Origin: JBICIG01 sp043101605
GTDB taxonomy: Bacteria; Planctomycetota; Phycisphaerae; Phycisphaerales; UBA1924
Assembly (NCBI GenBank): GCA_043101605.1
Contig: JBICIG010000019.1
Span: 1 to 13,713, forward strand
DNA length: 13,713 bases
Direction: 5' to 3'
In this document: piece after piece, positions 1 to 6,469 of the stretch
How positions within the stretch are numbered: the stretch's first letter is position 1
Layout of the letters: each line of letters opens with the position of its first letter
The notes under the pieces: model-generated
What the model was told of the DNA's origin: nothing
Seen by the model: only the letters and a program-made list of their open reading frames with translations
Databases searched by the model: none
Position numbers and translations under genes: made by a program

Positions 1-684
1 CCCGCCCCCCAGCGCCGCACCGCCATTGAACGCTCCATGACCCGCTGCGACCTCCACCCCATGGCCCGCCGACGCATCGGTGCGCTCAGCAAGGGCTACC
101 GCCAACGCGTCGGCCTCGCCGCCGCCATCCTCCACGACCCCCCCGTCCTCATCCTCGACGAACCCACCAACGGGCTCGACCCCGTCCAGATCCGAGCCGT
201 GCGCGCCCTCATCCGCGAACTCGCCGAGGACAAAACCGTCCTCGTCAGCTCCCACATCCTCGCCGAGATCGAACGCACCTGCGACCGCGTCGTCATCATG
301 GCGCACGGCACCGTCCGGGCCGAGGGTCGACCCGACGACCTGCTCGCCGCCAACGCCGGCGCCCGACCGGTCCGAGTCGAGGCACGCCTGCCCGACCCCG
401 CCGACCTCCTCACCGGCCTCCCCGGTATCGCAACGCGCCGGGTCGAACCGCTCGACGAAGGCTGGGTGCTCGTGACCCTCCAACCCGACACCGACACCGA
501 TTGCGCCGCCCTCTGCGAGCGCCTCGCCGCGCGCGCCGCCGAGCGGCGCATCCCCCTGCGGGAGATCACCCGCCACCGCCCGACGCTCGAGCAAGCGTTC
601 CTCCACGCGATCGAGACGCCCGCCGAGCCCCCCGCCGAGCCTTCGCGCCGGCCCTCCCCCGAGAGCGAGGAGCCCGCCGCATGA
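1..684 (+). CDS. ABC transporter ATP-binding protein, GldA-like (5' end outside window)
   Basis: This is the C-terminal 227 residues of an ABC-2 type ATPase. The frame is open from base 1, so the start and the Walker A motif lie upstream of the window. Visible motifs in order are the ABC signature LSKGYRQRVGLA, Walker B with D-loop VLILDEPTNGLDP, and the H-loop histidine in VLVSSHILAEIE. These show an intact catalytic half. After the nucleotide-binding domain comes a C-terminal domain of about 100 residues, ending in the PTLEQAFLHAI motif common in drug/gliding exporter ATPases, then a Pro/Glu-rich tail. An ATG at 37 exists but lies inside the conserved domain and is not the real start. The stop overlaps the permease start (ATGA at 681-684), so the two are translationally coupled. 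By family it energises the permease at the inner membrane. GldA is the nearest functional label because of the GldF/GldG-type neighbours; the substrate is unknown. Confidence 0.93.
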   Translation, partial: PAPQRRTAIERSMTRCDLHPMARRRIGALSKGYRQRVGLAAAILHDPPVLILDEPTNGLDPVQIRAVRALIRELAEDKTVLVSSHILAEIERTCDRVVIMAHGTVRAEGRPDDLLAANAGARPVRVEARLPDPADLLTGLPGIATRRVEPLDEGWVLVTLQPDTDTDCAALCERLAARAAERRIPLREITRHRPTLEQAFLHAIETPAEPPAEPSRRPSPESEEPAA

Positions 685-1403
685 GAGGGCTCCTCACCGT
701 CGCCGCCCGTGAACTCGGCGGGATGTTCCGCCTGCCCGTCGGGTGGGTCGTCATCGCGCTCTTCTCCTTCGTCAGCGCGATCATGTTCAATGTCTTCACC
801 CTCCGCCCGGGCGAACCGGCCGACCTCCGCGCCTTCTTCGAGTGGTCCGCGATCGCCCTGCTCGTGGTCGCCCCCGCGATCACCATGCGCCTCTTCAGCG
901 AGGAACTCCGCGCCGGCACCATCGAGTCGCTCATGACCGCCCCCGTCACCGACTGGGCCCTGGTCCTGGGCAAATTCTTCGGAGCCGTCGGCTTCCTGCT
1001 GGCGATCTTCCTCCCCACCGCCTCGTTCGTCGTCATCCTCGCCCTGCTCGCCGACCGCCCCCTCGATCCGGGGCCCATCGGCGCGGGCTACCTCAGCCTC
1101 ACGCTCACCGGTATGGCCTACCTCGCGCTCGGCACGCTCGTCTCGGCCCTGACCGCCAGCCAGACGCTCGCGTTCCTCGGCACCTTCCTCGCCCTGATCG
1201 TCCTGCTCCTCGGGCCCATCCTCGGCGCCCCCACTCTCCCCGATCCCTACGCCGGCTGGCTGCTGAGCATCTCCTTCACCCAACGCGTCGAGGACTTCGC
1301 CAAGGGCGTCGTCGACTCGGCGCACATCCTCTTCTTCCTCTCGGTCTCGCTCTGGCTGCTCGCGATGGCGTACCTCGCCCTCGGCTCGAGGAGGTGGCGA
1401 TGA
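681..1403 (+). CDS. ABC-2 type permease, GldF-like
   Basis: This 240-aa polytopic membrane protein has about six hydrophobic segments, at roughly residues 20-38, 55-72, 97-121, 133-155, 160-182 and 212-234. The cytoplasmic motif EELRAGTIESLMTAPVTDW (residues 74-92) is the hallmark of ABC-2 permeases of the gliding-motility GldF and NosY-like group. The late motif around residues 202-212 (VEDFAKGVVDS) is also typical of that group. The start at 681 is set by the ATGA overlap with the ATPase stop and by a GAGGAG ribosome site at 667-672, 8 nt upstream. An open frame reaches back to 501, but that part only shadows the ATPase gene. With the ATPase and the downstream GldG-like protein it should form one transporter in the cytoplasmic membrane. 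The family and topology are well supported; the transported substrate is not known. Confidence 0.93.
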   Translation: MRGLLTVAARELGGMFRLPVGWVVIALFSFVSAIMFNVFTLRPGEPADLRAFFEWSAIALLVVAPAITMRLFSEELRAGTIESLMTAPVTDWALVLGKFFGAVGFLLAIFLPTASFVVILALLADRPLDPGPIGAGYLSLTLTGMAYLALGTLVSALTASQTLAFLGTFLALIVLLLGPILGAPTLPDPYAGWLLSISFTQRVEDFAKGVVDSAHILFFLSVSLWLLAMAYLALGSRRWR

Positions 1404-3565
1404 CCTCCCCACGCTCAAGCCGCACGCTTTCGTGGCTCCTCGCGACGCTCTTCATTCTCGCGAGCACCGGCTCGCTCGCGCTGGTCAATGTGATCGCCAG
1501 CGAGACCTCCCGCCGCTTCGATGTCACTGGGCTGGGCAGGCACCGCCTGAGCCCCCGCGCCTCCCAGGTCCTGGACTCCCTCGACGGGCGATACCGCCTC
1601 CTCCTCGCCGGCCCGTGGAGCGCCCCCGCGTCGGTGCAGGCCCAGCAGGCCGTCCCCGGCCCGCGCGTTGTTCAGGCGGTCTTCGACGCGCTCGCCGAGA
1701 TGGCCCGCGCCACCCCCTCCCTCGAGGTCGTCCGCATCGACACCGCCTCCTCCCGCGGGCAGTCGCAATTCCAGGAAGAACTCACCGCGCTCGTCGAGCG
1801 AGACGCCGACGCGATCGACGCCCTGCGCGCGCAGATCGAAGACGCCCTCGCCCGGGCCGACGCGATCGCGCGCACGCTCGATGCGGCCAACGAGTCGCTC
1901 TCGAGCGCCCCCGCCGCCGCGGGCGCCACCAGCGCCACACGCGACGCGCTGCTGCAACTCGCCGCCGAGGCCCGCGTCGTCGCCAGCCGCCTGCGCGAGC
2001 AGACCGCCCCGGCGATCCGCGCCGCCGACGAACCCATCCCCTCCCTCCCGACCACCTCGCTCGACCGCGCCGCAGAGGCCCTCTCCGGCGCTCTGCTCGC
2101 TGCCCGCACCTCGCTCGAAGCGTTCGCGGCCCGGCTCGAGGAAGTCGCCGCCCAGCCGGGCGTCGCGTCCGCAGCCGCGGACGCCTGCCGACAAGCCGCC
2201 GCCCGCGTGCGCACCGCCCGCGACGCCGCCGCCGTCGGCCTCGAAGCCCTCGACAGGTCCCCCGTGCCCGACGCCATCCGGGTCGCCCGCGTGCTCCTCT
2301 CGGGCAACGCGGCGATCCTCGTCGGCCCGCCCGAGCGGGGCGTGCTCGCGATCGGGTTCGATCTCCTCTTCGCCCAGCCAACCATCGAGCAGACCGAACT
2401 GGGCATCGCCCCCGACGCCGGGCAACTCGCCGAGGAGACCCTCACCGACGCCCTCGCTCTGATGACCCACCCCGGCGCGCCCACGCTCGTCTTCGTCCAC
2501 GGCGAGGCCCAGCGGTGGGTCCTCGACACGCCCGCGATCGGCGAGCTTCAGCAGCGCCTCGCGATGAAGCGCATGACCCTGCTCGAATGGGCCCCGGTCA
2601 TCGAGCCCGAACCCCCCGCCGCCCTCGCCGCGACCCTCGCCGCGGGCGACCCGGTCGTTTATGTCGCCATCGGCACCGACAGCACCCGCGTCGCCGGCGT
2701 CCCGAGCGAACAGAACGGCCCCGCCCGCGCCGACGCGCTCGGCCGCGCCCTCCGCGACATCGTCGACCGCGGCGATCCGCTCCTGCTCTCTATCGCCCCC
2801 TCCTGGACCGCCGCCGCGTTCGATGGCGACGATCCCACCAGTTCCTTCCTCGATCGCTTCGGGCTCGAAGCCCGACCGGGGCGCACCATCGTCACCGGCG
2901 AGACCACGCCCGACGGCCCCGCCCTCGAATTCGTCCACCGCGTGCTCCCGCTTGAAGGGGATCACCCGCTGATCGGTGCCACGGCCGGGCTGCCCACCGT
3001 CGTGCGCTGGCCCGTCGAGATCGCCGCCTCCCCGCGCGAGCCCAGCGGCGTCGTTTCGCTGGAGCGCACACCCCTGCTGGCGATCGACTCCGACCGCGCC
3101 TGGGCCGAGAAGGAATGGCTCGAAGGCTGGCGCACCGCCCGCCAGGCCAACGCCAGCGTCCTCACCGGGCCCGGCATCCCGCGCCCCACCCCCGGGCTCG
3201 ACGACACCGAGGGCCCTTGGACCATCGCCTACGCCGCTGAGCGCAAACTGCCCGGCCGACCCGCCCAGAGACTCGTCGCGATCGGTGCCAACGGGTGGTT
3301 CTTCGACGCCCAGACCATGCCCGGGCAGATGCAGGGCGGCCGATTCGTGCGCACCCAGCCGGGCAACCTCGCGCTCTTCGAATCGTCGGTCTACTGGCTC
3401 GCCAATCAGGACGACCTGGTCGCCGCCGGCGCTACCGCGACGCCCGTGGCACGCATCAAGCCCATCGCCCCGGGGCTGCGCTCGGCCCTTGCATGGGGAA
3501 CGATCGCGGGACTTCCGCTGCTTGTGCTGTTCGCGGGGCTCATCTGGCGGGTGGCGCGGGGCTGA
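1400..3565 (+). CDS. GldG-like ABC transporter auxiliary protein
   Basis: This 721-aa protein has an N-terminal membrane helix (residues about 10-31), a large extracytoplasmic region and a C-terminal membrane helix (about 697-716) ending in a short basic tail. This is the topology of the GldG/ABC_transp_aux family. The segment after the first helix (RRFDVTGLGRHRLSPRA, residues 38-54) matches the family opening, where a D-T pair precedes an LSP motif. Later segments near residues 292-305 and 350-360 fit the family's Rossmann-like part. Residues about 120-285 are an Ala/Arg/Glu-rich, probably helical or coiled-coil insertion that makes it longer than GldG of Flavobacterium. The start at 1400 is fixed by an ATGA overlap with the permease stop and by a near-perfect Shine-Dalgarno AGGAGGTG at 1389-1396. 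An upstream open frame from 743 is a permease shadow. The last 26 bases overlap the convergent zinc-ribbon gene. Its exact role in the transporter is unknown. Confidence 0.9.
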   Translation: MTSPRSSRTLSWLLATLFILASTGSLALVNVIASETSRRFDVTGLGRHRLSPRASQVLDSLDGRYRLLLAGPWSAPASVQAQQAVPGPRVVQAVFDALAEMARATPSLEVVRIDTASSRGQSQFQEELTALVERDADAIDALRAQIEDALARADAIARTLDAANESLSSAPAAAGATSATRDALLQLAAEARVVASRLREQTAPAIRAADEPIPSLPTTSLDRAAEALSGALLAARTSLEAFAARLEEVAAQPGVASAAADACRQAAARVRTARDAAAVGLEALDRSPVPDAIRVARVLLSGNAAILVGPPERGVLAIGFDLLFAQPTIEQTELGIAPDAGQLAEETLTDALALMTHPGAPTLVFVHGEAQRWVLDTPAIGELQQRLAMKRMTLLEWAPVIEPEPPAALAATLAAGDPVVYVAIGTDSTRVAGVPSEQNGPARADALGRALRDIVDRGDPLLLSIAPSWTAAAFDGDDPTSSFLDRFGLEARPGRTIVTGETTPDGPALEFVHRVLPLEGDHPLIGATAGLPTVVRWPVEIAASPREPSGVVSLERTPLLAIDSDRAWAEKEWLEGWRTARQANASVLTGPGIPRPTPGLDDTEGPWTIAYAAERKLPGRPAQRLVAIGANGWFFDAQTMPGQMQGGRFVRTQPGNLALFESSVYWLANQDDLVAAGATATPVARIKPIAPGLRSALAWGTIAGLPLLVLFAGLIWRVARG

Positions 3566-4097
3566 CCGCCGGCTCACGATCCTCGATCGGCTTGGCCCAC
3601 TTCCGCTCCTGCTCACGCCGAATCGCGTCGTTTCGCAGGCGAACGAAAGGCGTCTGGCAGTCCGGGCACACCCCTTCGGGCTGGAAGATCTGCGAGAGAT
3701 CGCATTTACACGCCCGGCAGCAGCCGCGGGCGGTCACCAGGGGGATCGCCCCGCCGCACTCCGGGCACAGCCGATCGTTCTCGGTGACCCACGACAGGTC
3801 GTAACCGCACGCGGCGCAGTTGCCATCAGGGTGCCGCCGGGGCATCGACGCGAGGAACCCCCCGCCGCCGCCCACCAGCGCGATGAAAGGGAAGAGCAGG
3901 CTCTGGAAGACCGGCGCGAAGACGCGTCCGTTCTGCATGCGCGCCCACTCGGCGTGCGCGAACGCCAGCGCCACGAGAATCGCCGTTCCCAGCAACACGA
4001 CCCCGAACCCGCGCCACTGGCGCCGCCAGTAGGCCGCGGGAAGCCAGATCAGCACGGCATACCCGGCAAAGAAGGGGATCAAGGCTCGCTCCCGCAT
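3540..4097 (-). CDS. Membrane protein with two C-terminal zinc ribbons
   Basis: This 185-aa protein is of unknown function. Three hydrophobic segments fall at roughly residues 5-23, 30-48 and 58-84. A cytoplasmic-looking tail carries two zinc-ribbon-like knuckle pairs: C94-x2-C97 with C111-x2-C114 (CAACGYDL then CPECG), and C127-x2-C130 with C144-x2-C147. The CxxCGYDL/CPECG signature is frequent in small planctomycete membrane proteins, which helps place the organism. The ATG at 4097 has only a weak GGCGG upstream. A TTG five codons inside has GGGAG about 6 nt before it and is an alternative start. The stop lies inside the 3' end of the convergent GldG-like gene, giving a 26-bp tail-to-tail overlap with no visible terminator. 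Zinc binding is inferred from cysteine spacing only. Confidence 0.82.
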   Translation of the reverse strand: MRERALIPFFAGYAVLIWLPAAYWRRQWRGFGVVLLGTAILVALAFAHAEWARMQNGRVFAPVFQSLLFPFIALVGGGGGFLASMPRRHPDGNCAACGYDLSWVTENDRLCPECGGAIPLVTARGCCRACKCDLSQIFQPEGVCPDCQTPFVRLRNDAIRREQERKWAKPIEDREPAVSPAPPAR

Positions 4098-4125
4098 CGA
4101 TCGACACCGCCGACCGATCGCTCGT

Positions 4126-4141
4126 CCGGGTCATCACCCGG
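4126..4141. other. Small inverted repeat between DUF444 and zinc-ribbon genes
   Basis: CCGGGT and ACCCGG form a perfect 6-bp stem around a 4-nt loop. It lies in the 132-bp gap 4098-4229 downstream of the DUF444 stop and about 30 nt before the zinc-ribbon start. No T-tract follows on either strand, so it is not a classic intrinsic terminator. It could be an RNA hairpin, a protein-binding palindrome, or chance in GC-rich DNA. Confidence 0.3.
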
Positions 4142-4150
4142 GCCTCTGCA

Positions 4151-4179
4151 TTGGTAGCGGACCGACGCGACCCGTTCAA
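4151..4179 (-). promoter_or_regulatory. Possible promoter of the zinc-ribbon gene
   Basis: On the minus strand, TTGAAC (4174-4179) and TACCAA (4151-4156) are separated by 17 bp in the gap downstream of the DUF444 gene. The -35-like box matches four of six consensus bases, while the -10-like box matches only three. Transcription would start near 4144, leaving a leader of about 47 nt. This is a weak candidate; the gene may equally be transcribed by read-through from DUF444. Confidence 0.25.
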
Positions 4180-4229
4180 CCACCCCGCCCGTCCGGAAGC
4201 CCGGGACGCCCTTCGGACCTCTCGATCCG

Positions 4230-5336
4230 TCAGCGTCCCTGCTTGAAGAAGGTCCGGAGCGACTCGTGGATGTCGTCCCGGTCGTTGATCTTGCTCAGGA
4301 TCAGCCGGGGCCCGTCCGCGTCGGCCCGCCCGCCCGGGAAGGCCTCACGCAGGACATTGATGAAGTTCCCGCTCCCGTACGCCGACGCGACCTGGCAGTA
4401 GCCGAACATGTTGGCGCGCGGGATCAGGTGCTCGTCCATCAGCTTCACGCACAGCCGGTTGTCGGCTTCGGAGGAGTTGTCCCCGTCGGAGAAATGGAAC
4501 AGGTAGATGTTCCACTGGCTGGGGTCGTACGCGTCGTCGAGCATCTCCTTGCAGAGATTGAACGCGCTGCTGATCCGCGTGCCGCCGTCTTCGCGCAGCG
4601 AGAAGAAAGTCTGCTTGTCGACCTCGGCGGCGCGCACATCGTGCACGATGTACCGGCTCTCGATCCCCTCGTAGTTGCGGCGCAGCCAGGTGTCGATCCA
4701 GAATGCCTCCAGACGCACCAGTTCCTTCTGCTCGGCCCCCATCGAGCCCGAGACATCCATCATGTAGATGATCGCCGCGTTGGACTGGGGCTTTTTGACC
4801 TCCGTCCAACTGCGATACCGGAAGTCGCGCTTGATCGGCACGATCACCGGGTCGTCCGGGTCGTAGGTGCCCGCCATCAGCTGCCGCTTGAGCGCCTCGC
4901 GGTAGGTCCGCTTGAAGTGCCGCAGCGACGCGGGCCCCTCGGGGCGGATGCCCGAGTACTTGTCGCGCACCGTGGTCACGCGGTGCTCGCCGCGCGGCTT
5001 GATCCGCGGCAGTTCCAGCTCCTCGCCCAGCAGGTCGGCGAGTTCCTCGAGCGAAACATCGACCTCGAGGATGTGCCGCCCTTCCTCCTCGCCGCCGCGG
5101 TCGGGCTTGCCGCCGACCGCTTCGCCCTCGTCGCCCTCGCCCATGCCGACGCCGCCGGAGTTGTCGCCGTAGCGGAAGGTCGGGATGTCGATGTCGTGGA
5201 TGGGGATGGAGACGAAGCGCTTGCCCTCGCGCCCGATGAGGTCCGAGCGGGAGAGGAACCGCCGAAGATCCTTGCGGATCTTGCCCCGCACGATCTGGCG
5301 GAAGCGTTGGTGGTCCTGTTCGATCTTGTTGATCAT
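4230..5336 (-). CDS. DUF444 (YeaH/YhbH family) VWA-like protein
   Basis: This 368-aa protein is recognised across its length as DUF444, the family of E. coli YeaH and Bacillus YhbH. The N-terminus (DHQRFRQIVRGKIRKDL, residues 8-24) is typical. A Gly/Glu-rich stretch spans residues 60-86. The C-terminal half is a von Willebrand A-like domain with a MIDAS-type metal site: D194, S196 and S198 in DVSGSM, T253 in GGTRIS, and D284 in FSDGD. The start at 5336 is supported by AGGGG 9 nt upstream (5346-5350). In many bacteria the gene sits beside the PrkA serine kinase and SpoVR and takes part in stress, stationary-phase or sporulation responses. Neither partner is in this window. Upstream is a 125-bp gap with a candidate -10 and a direct repeat, so it may have its own promoter. 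Its biochemical activity is not established. Confidence 0.93.
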   Translation of the reverse strand: MINKIEQDHQRFRQIVRGKIRKDLRRFLSRSDLIGREGKRFVSIPIHDIDIPTFRYGDNSGGVGMGEGDEGEAVGGKPDRGGEEEGRHILEVDVSLEELADLLGEELELPRIKPRGEHRVTTVRDKYSGIRPEGPASLRHFKRTYREALKRQLMAGTYDPDDPVIVPIKRDFRYRSWTEVKKPQSNAAIIYMMDVSGSMGAEQKELVRLEAFWIDTWLRRNYEGIESRYIVHDVRAAEVDKQTFFSLREDGGTRISSAFNLCKEMLDDAYDPSQWNIYLFHFSDGDNSSEADNRLCVKLMDEHLIPRANMFGYCQVASAYGSGNFINVLREAFPGGRADADGPRLILSKINDRDDIHESLRTFFKQGR

Positions 5337-5363
5337 GCGCTGCGACCCCTGAAGGGCCCTCCC

Positions 5364-5369
5364 GCTATA
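5364..5369 (-). promoter_or_regulatory. Candidate -10 box of the DUF444 gene
   Basis: The minus strand reads TATAGC here, five of six bases matching TATAAT-type boxes in a locally AT-richer stretch. A start near 5357 would leave a leader of about 20 nt containing the AGGGG ribosome site. No good -35 box is visible 16-18 bp upstream, so activation by a bound regulator or an alternative sigma factor would be needed. This is an inference from sequence only. Confidence 0.35.
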
Positions 5370-5412
5370 CGAACAAAGTCATCGGCCGGATCGCGCCGGG
5401 ACGCGAACCATT

Positions 5413-5458
5413 CCGGGGAGAGGCTCCACTTCCGCACCGCCCGAGCCGGGGAGAGGCT
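5413..5458. repeat. 13-nt direct repeat upstream of the DUF444 gene
   Basis: CCGGGGAGAGGCT occurs twice, at 5413-5425 and 5446-5458, with identical bases and a 33-bp start-to-start distance, close to three helical turns. Both copies lie in the 125-bp gap between the flippase-like gene stop (5462) and the DUF444 start. They would fall about 55-100 bp upstream of the candidate transcription start. Same-face spacing suggests a possible regulator-binding site. Confidence 0.6.
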
Positions 5459-5461
5459 GAC

Positions 5462-6469
5462 TCAGGCGTTCGAGCCGTCAGAATCGGACGCCGCCGCCTC
5501 GCCCCGCCGATGCCGGCGCGCCAGCCACGCGATCGCGACCAGCCCCGTCGGGAGCGCCACGACAAACTCGAAGCCGCGGTTGACCAGGTCCGCCGCCAGC
5601 CCCGTCGGATCCGGGCCCGAAGTCAGCGTCGCGCCCGAGGCCATCGCGCCCGCGGCCAGCCCGATCGCCCACTCACGCAAGCCCAGCCCGTTGCCCGCCA
5701 GCGGGATCGTCAGCGCCACCTGGCTGACCAGCGCCATCCCGATCGCCTGCTCGAGCGACAACGGCTTGCCGACCAGCGAGAAGACCACCGCGTACCGCGC
5801 CACCCAGACCAGCAGGTCGACATAGCGCACGCCGAGCGCCGCGGGGATGCGCCAGACGATCGTGCCGCGCGCGCCCAGCCACGCCGAGGCGCCCGCGCTC
5901 AGCACGATCGGCACGCACAGCCAGATCCACCACGCCCCGCCCACGCCCCCAAAGTTCCGCAACAGCGCGAGCGCCAGCAGCACCGCGATCGCCACTGCTG
6001 AGAGCGTCATGCTCAGCATCAGCACCAGCGTCGATTCCTTCACGCTGATGCCGTGGTGCTTGCGGTGGTACGCGATCCGTCCGATCAGCCCGGGGCGCAG
6101 CGGGAGGTAGTTGAGCAGCCACGCGCCCGCGATCAGCGCGACCGTCTCGCCCAGGCCCACCCGGGCGAACCGCGCGTTGAGCAGCCAGAACGACAGGCTT
6201 ATCACCAGCGTGTTGACCAGCGGCAGCGCCAACGCCGCGACGATCAGCCACGGGCTCGCCCGGCGCGCATGATCCCACGCGCCCGCGACCGCGTCCCCCT
6301 GCTGGACCACCACCCACACCGCCGCGACCAGCAGCGCGACCCCGATCGAGAACTTCAGCGCCCGCACCCAACGCCTCGAACGACGCGGCACGATCGCCTC
6401 GATGGGCTCGGCCGACGCGGGTGAACCCGGAACCACCGACGATGGAACTGGTTCGCGCGCGCCGCTCAC
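5462..6469 (-). CDS. Flippase-like UPF0104 / LPG synthase TM-region membrane protein
   Basis: This 335-aa polytopic protein has about eight hydrophobic segments, between residues 36 and 318. Two family signatures are visible: LNYLPLRPGLIGR (residues 119-131), the loop that reads N-x2-P-x2-x-G in the lysylphosphatidylglycerol synthase TM / YbhN group, and the late IPLAGNGLGLREW motif (residues 255-267). There is no soluble aminoacyl-transferase domain, so it is not a full MprF. Family members act as membrane lipid translocators or as partners of glycosyltransferases; the substrate here is unknown. The start is GTG at 6467-6469, overlapping the TGA of the upstream TPR gene (GTGA), with only a weak ribosome site. 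It is therefore probably made by translational coupling. No ATG occurs near the N-terminus. The first 30 residues are a Pro/Ser-rich cytoplasmic tail. Confidence 0.86.
   Translation of the reverse strand: MSGAREPVPSSVVPGSPASAEPIEAIVPRRSRRWVRALKFSIGVALLVAAVWVVVQQGDAVAGAWDHARRASPWLIVAALALPLVNTLVISLSFWLLNARFARVGLGETVALIAGAWLLNYLPLRPGLIGRIAYHRKHHGISVKESTLVLMLSMTLSAVAIAVLLALALLRNFGGVGGAWWIWLCVPIVLSAGASAWLGARGTIVWRIPAALGVRYVDLLVWVARYAVVFSLVGKPLSLEQAIGMALVSQVALTIPLAGNGLGLREWAIGLAAGAMASGATLTSGPDPTGLAADLVNRGFEFVVALPTGLVAIAWLARRHRRGEAAASDSDGSNA

Noticed and set aside
96..1418. 440-aa minus-strand open frame opposite the ABC ATPase and permease
   Set aside because: Low-complexity Glu/Gly/Arg composition; it is a mirror of codon bias in the real plus-strand genes.
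1415..3616. 733-aa minus-strand open frame opposite the GldG-like gene
   Set aside because: It has no recognisable domain, is extremely Gly/Glu/Arg-rich, and lies wholly opposite a gene with clear family features and a strong ribosome site. Long antisense frames are expected at this GC level.
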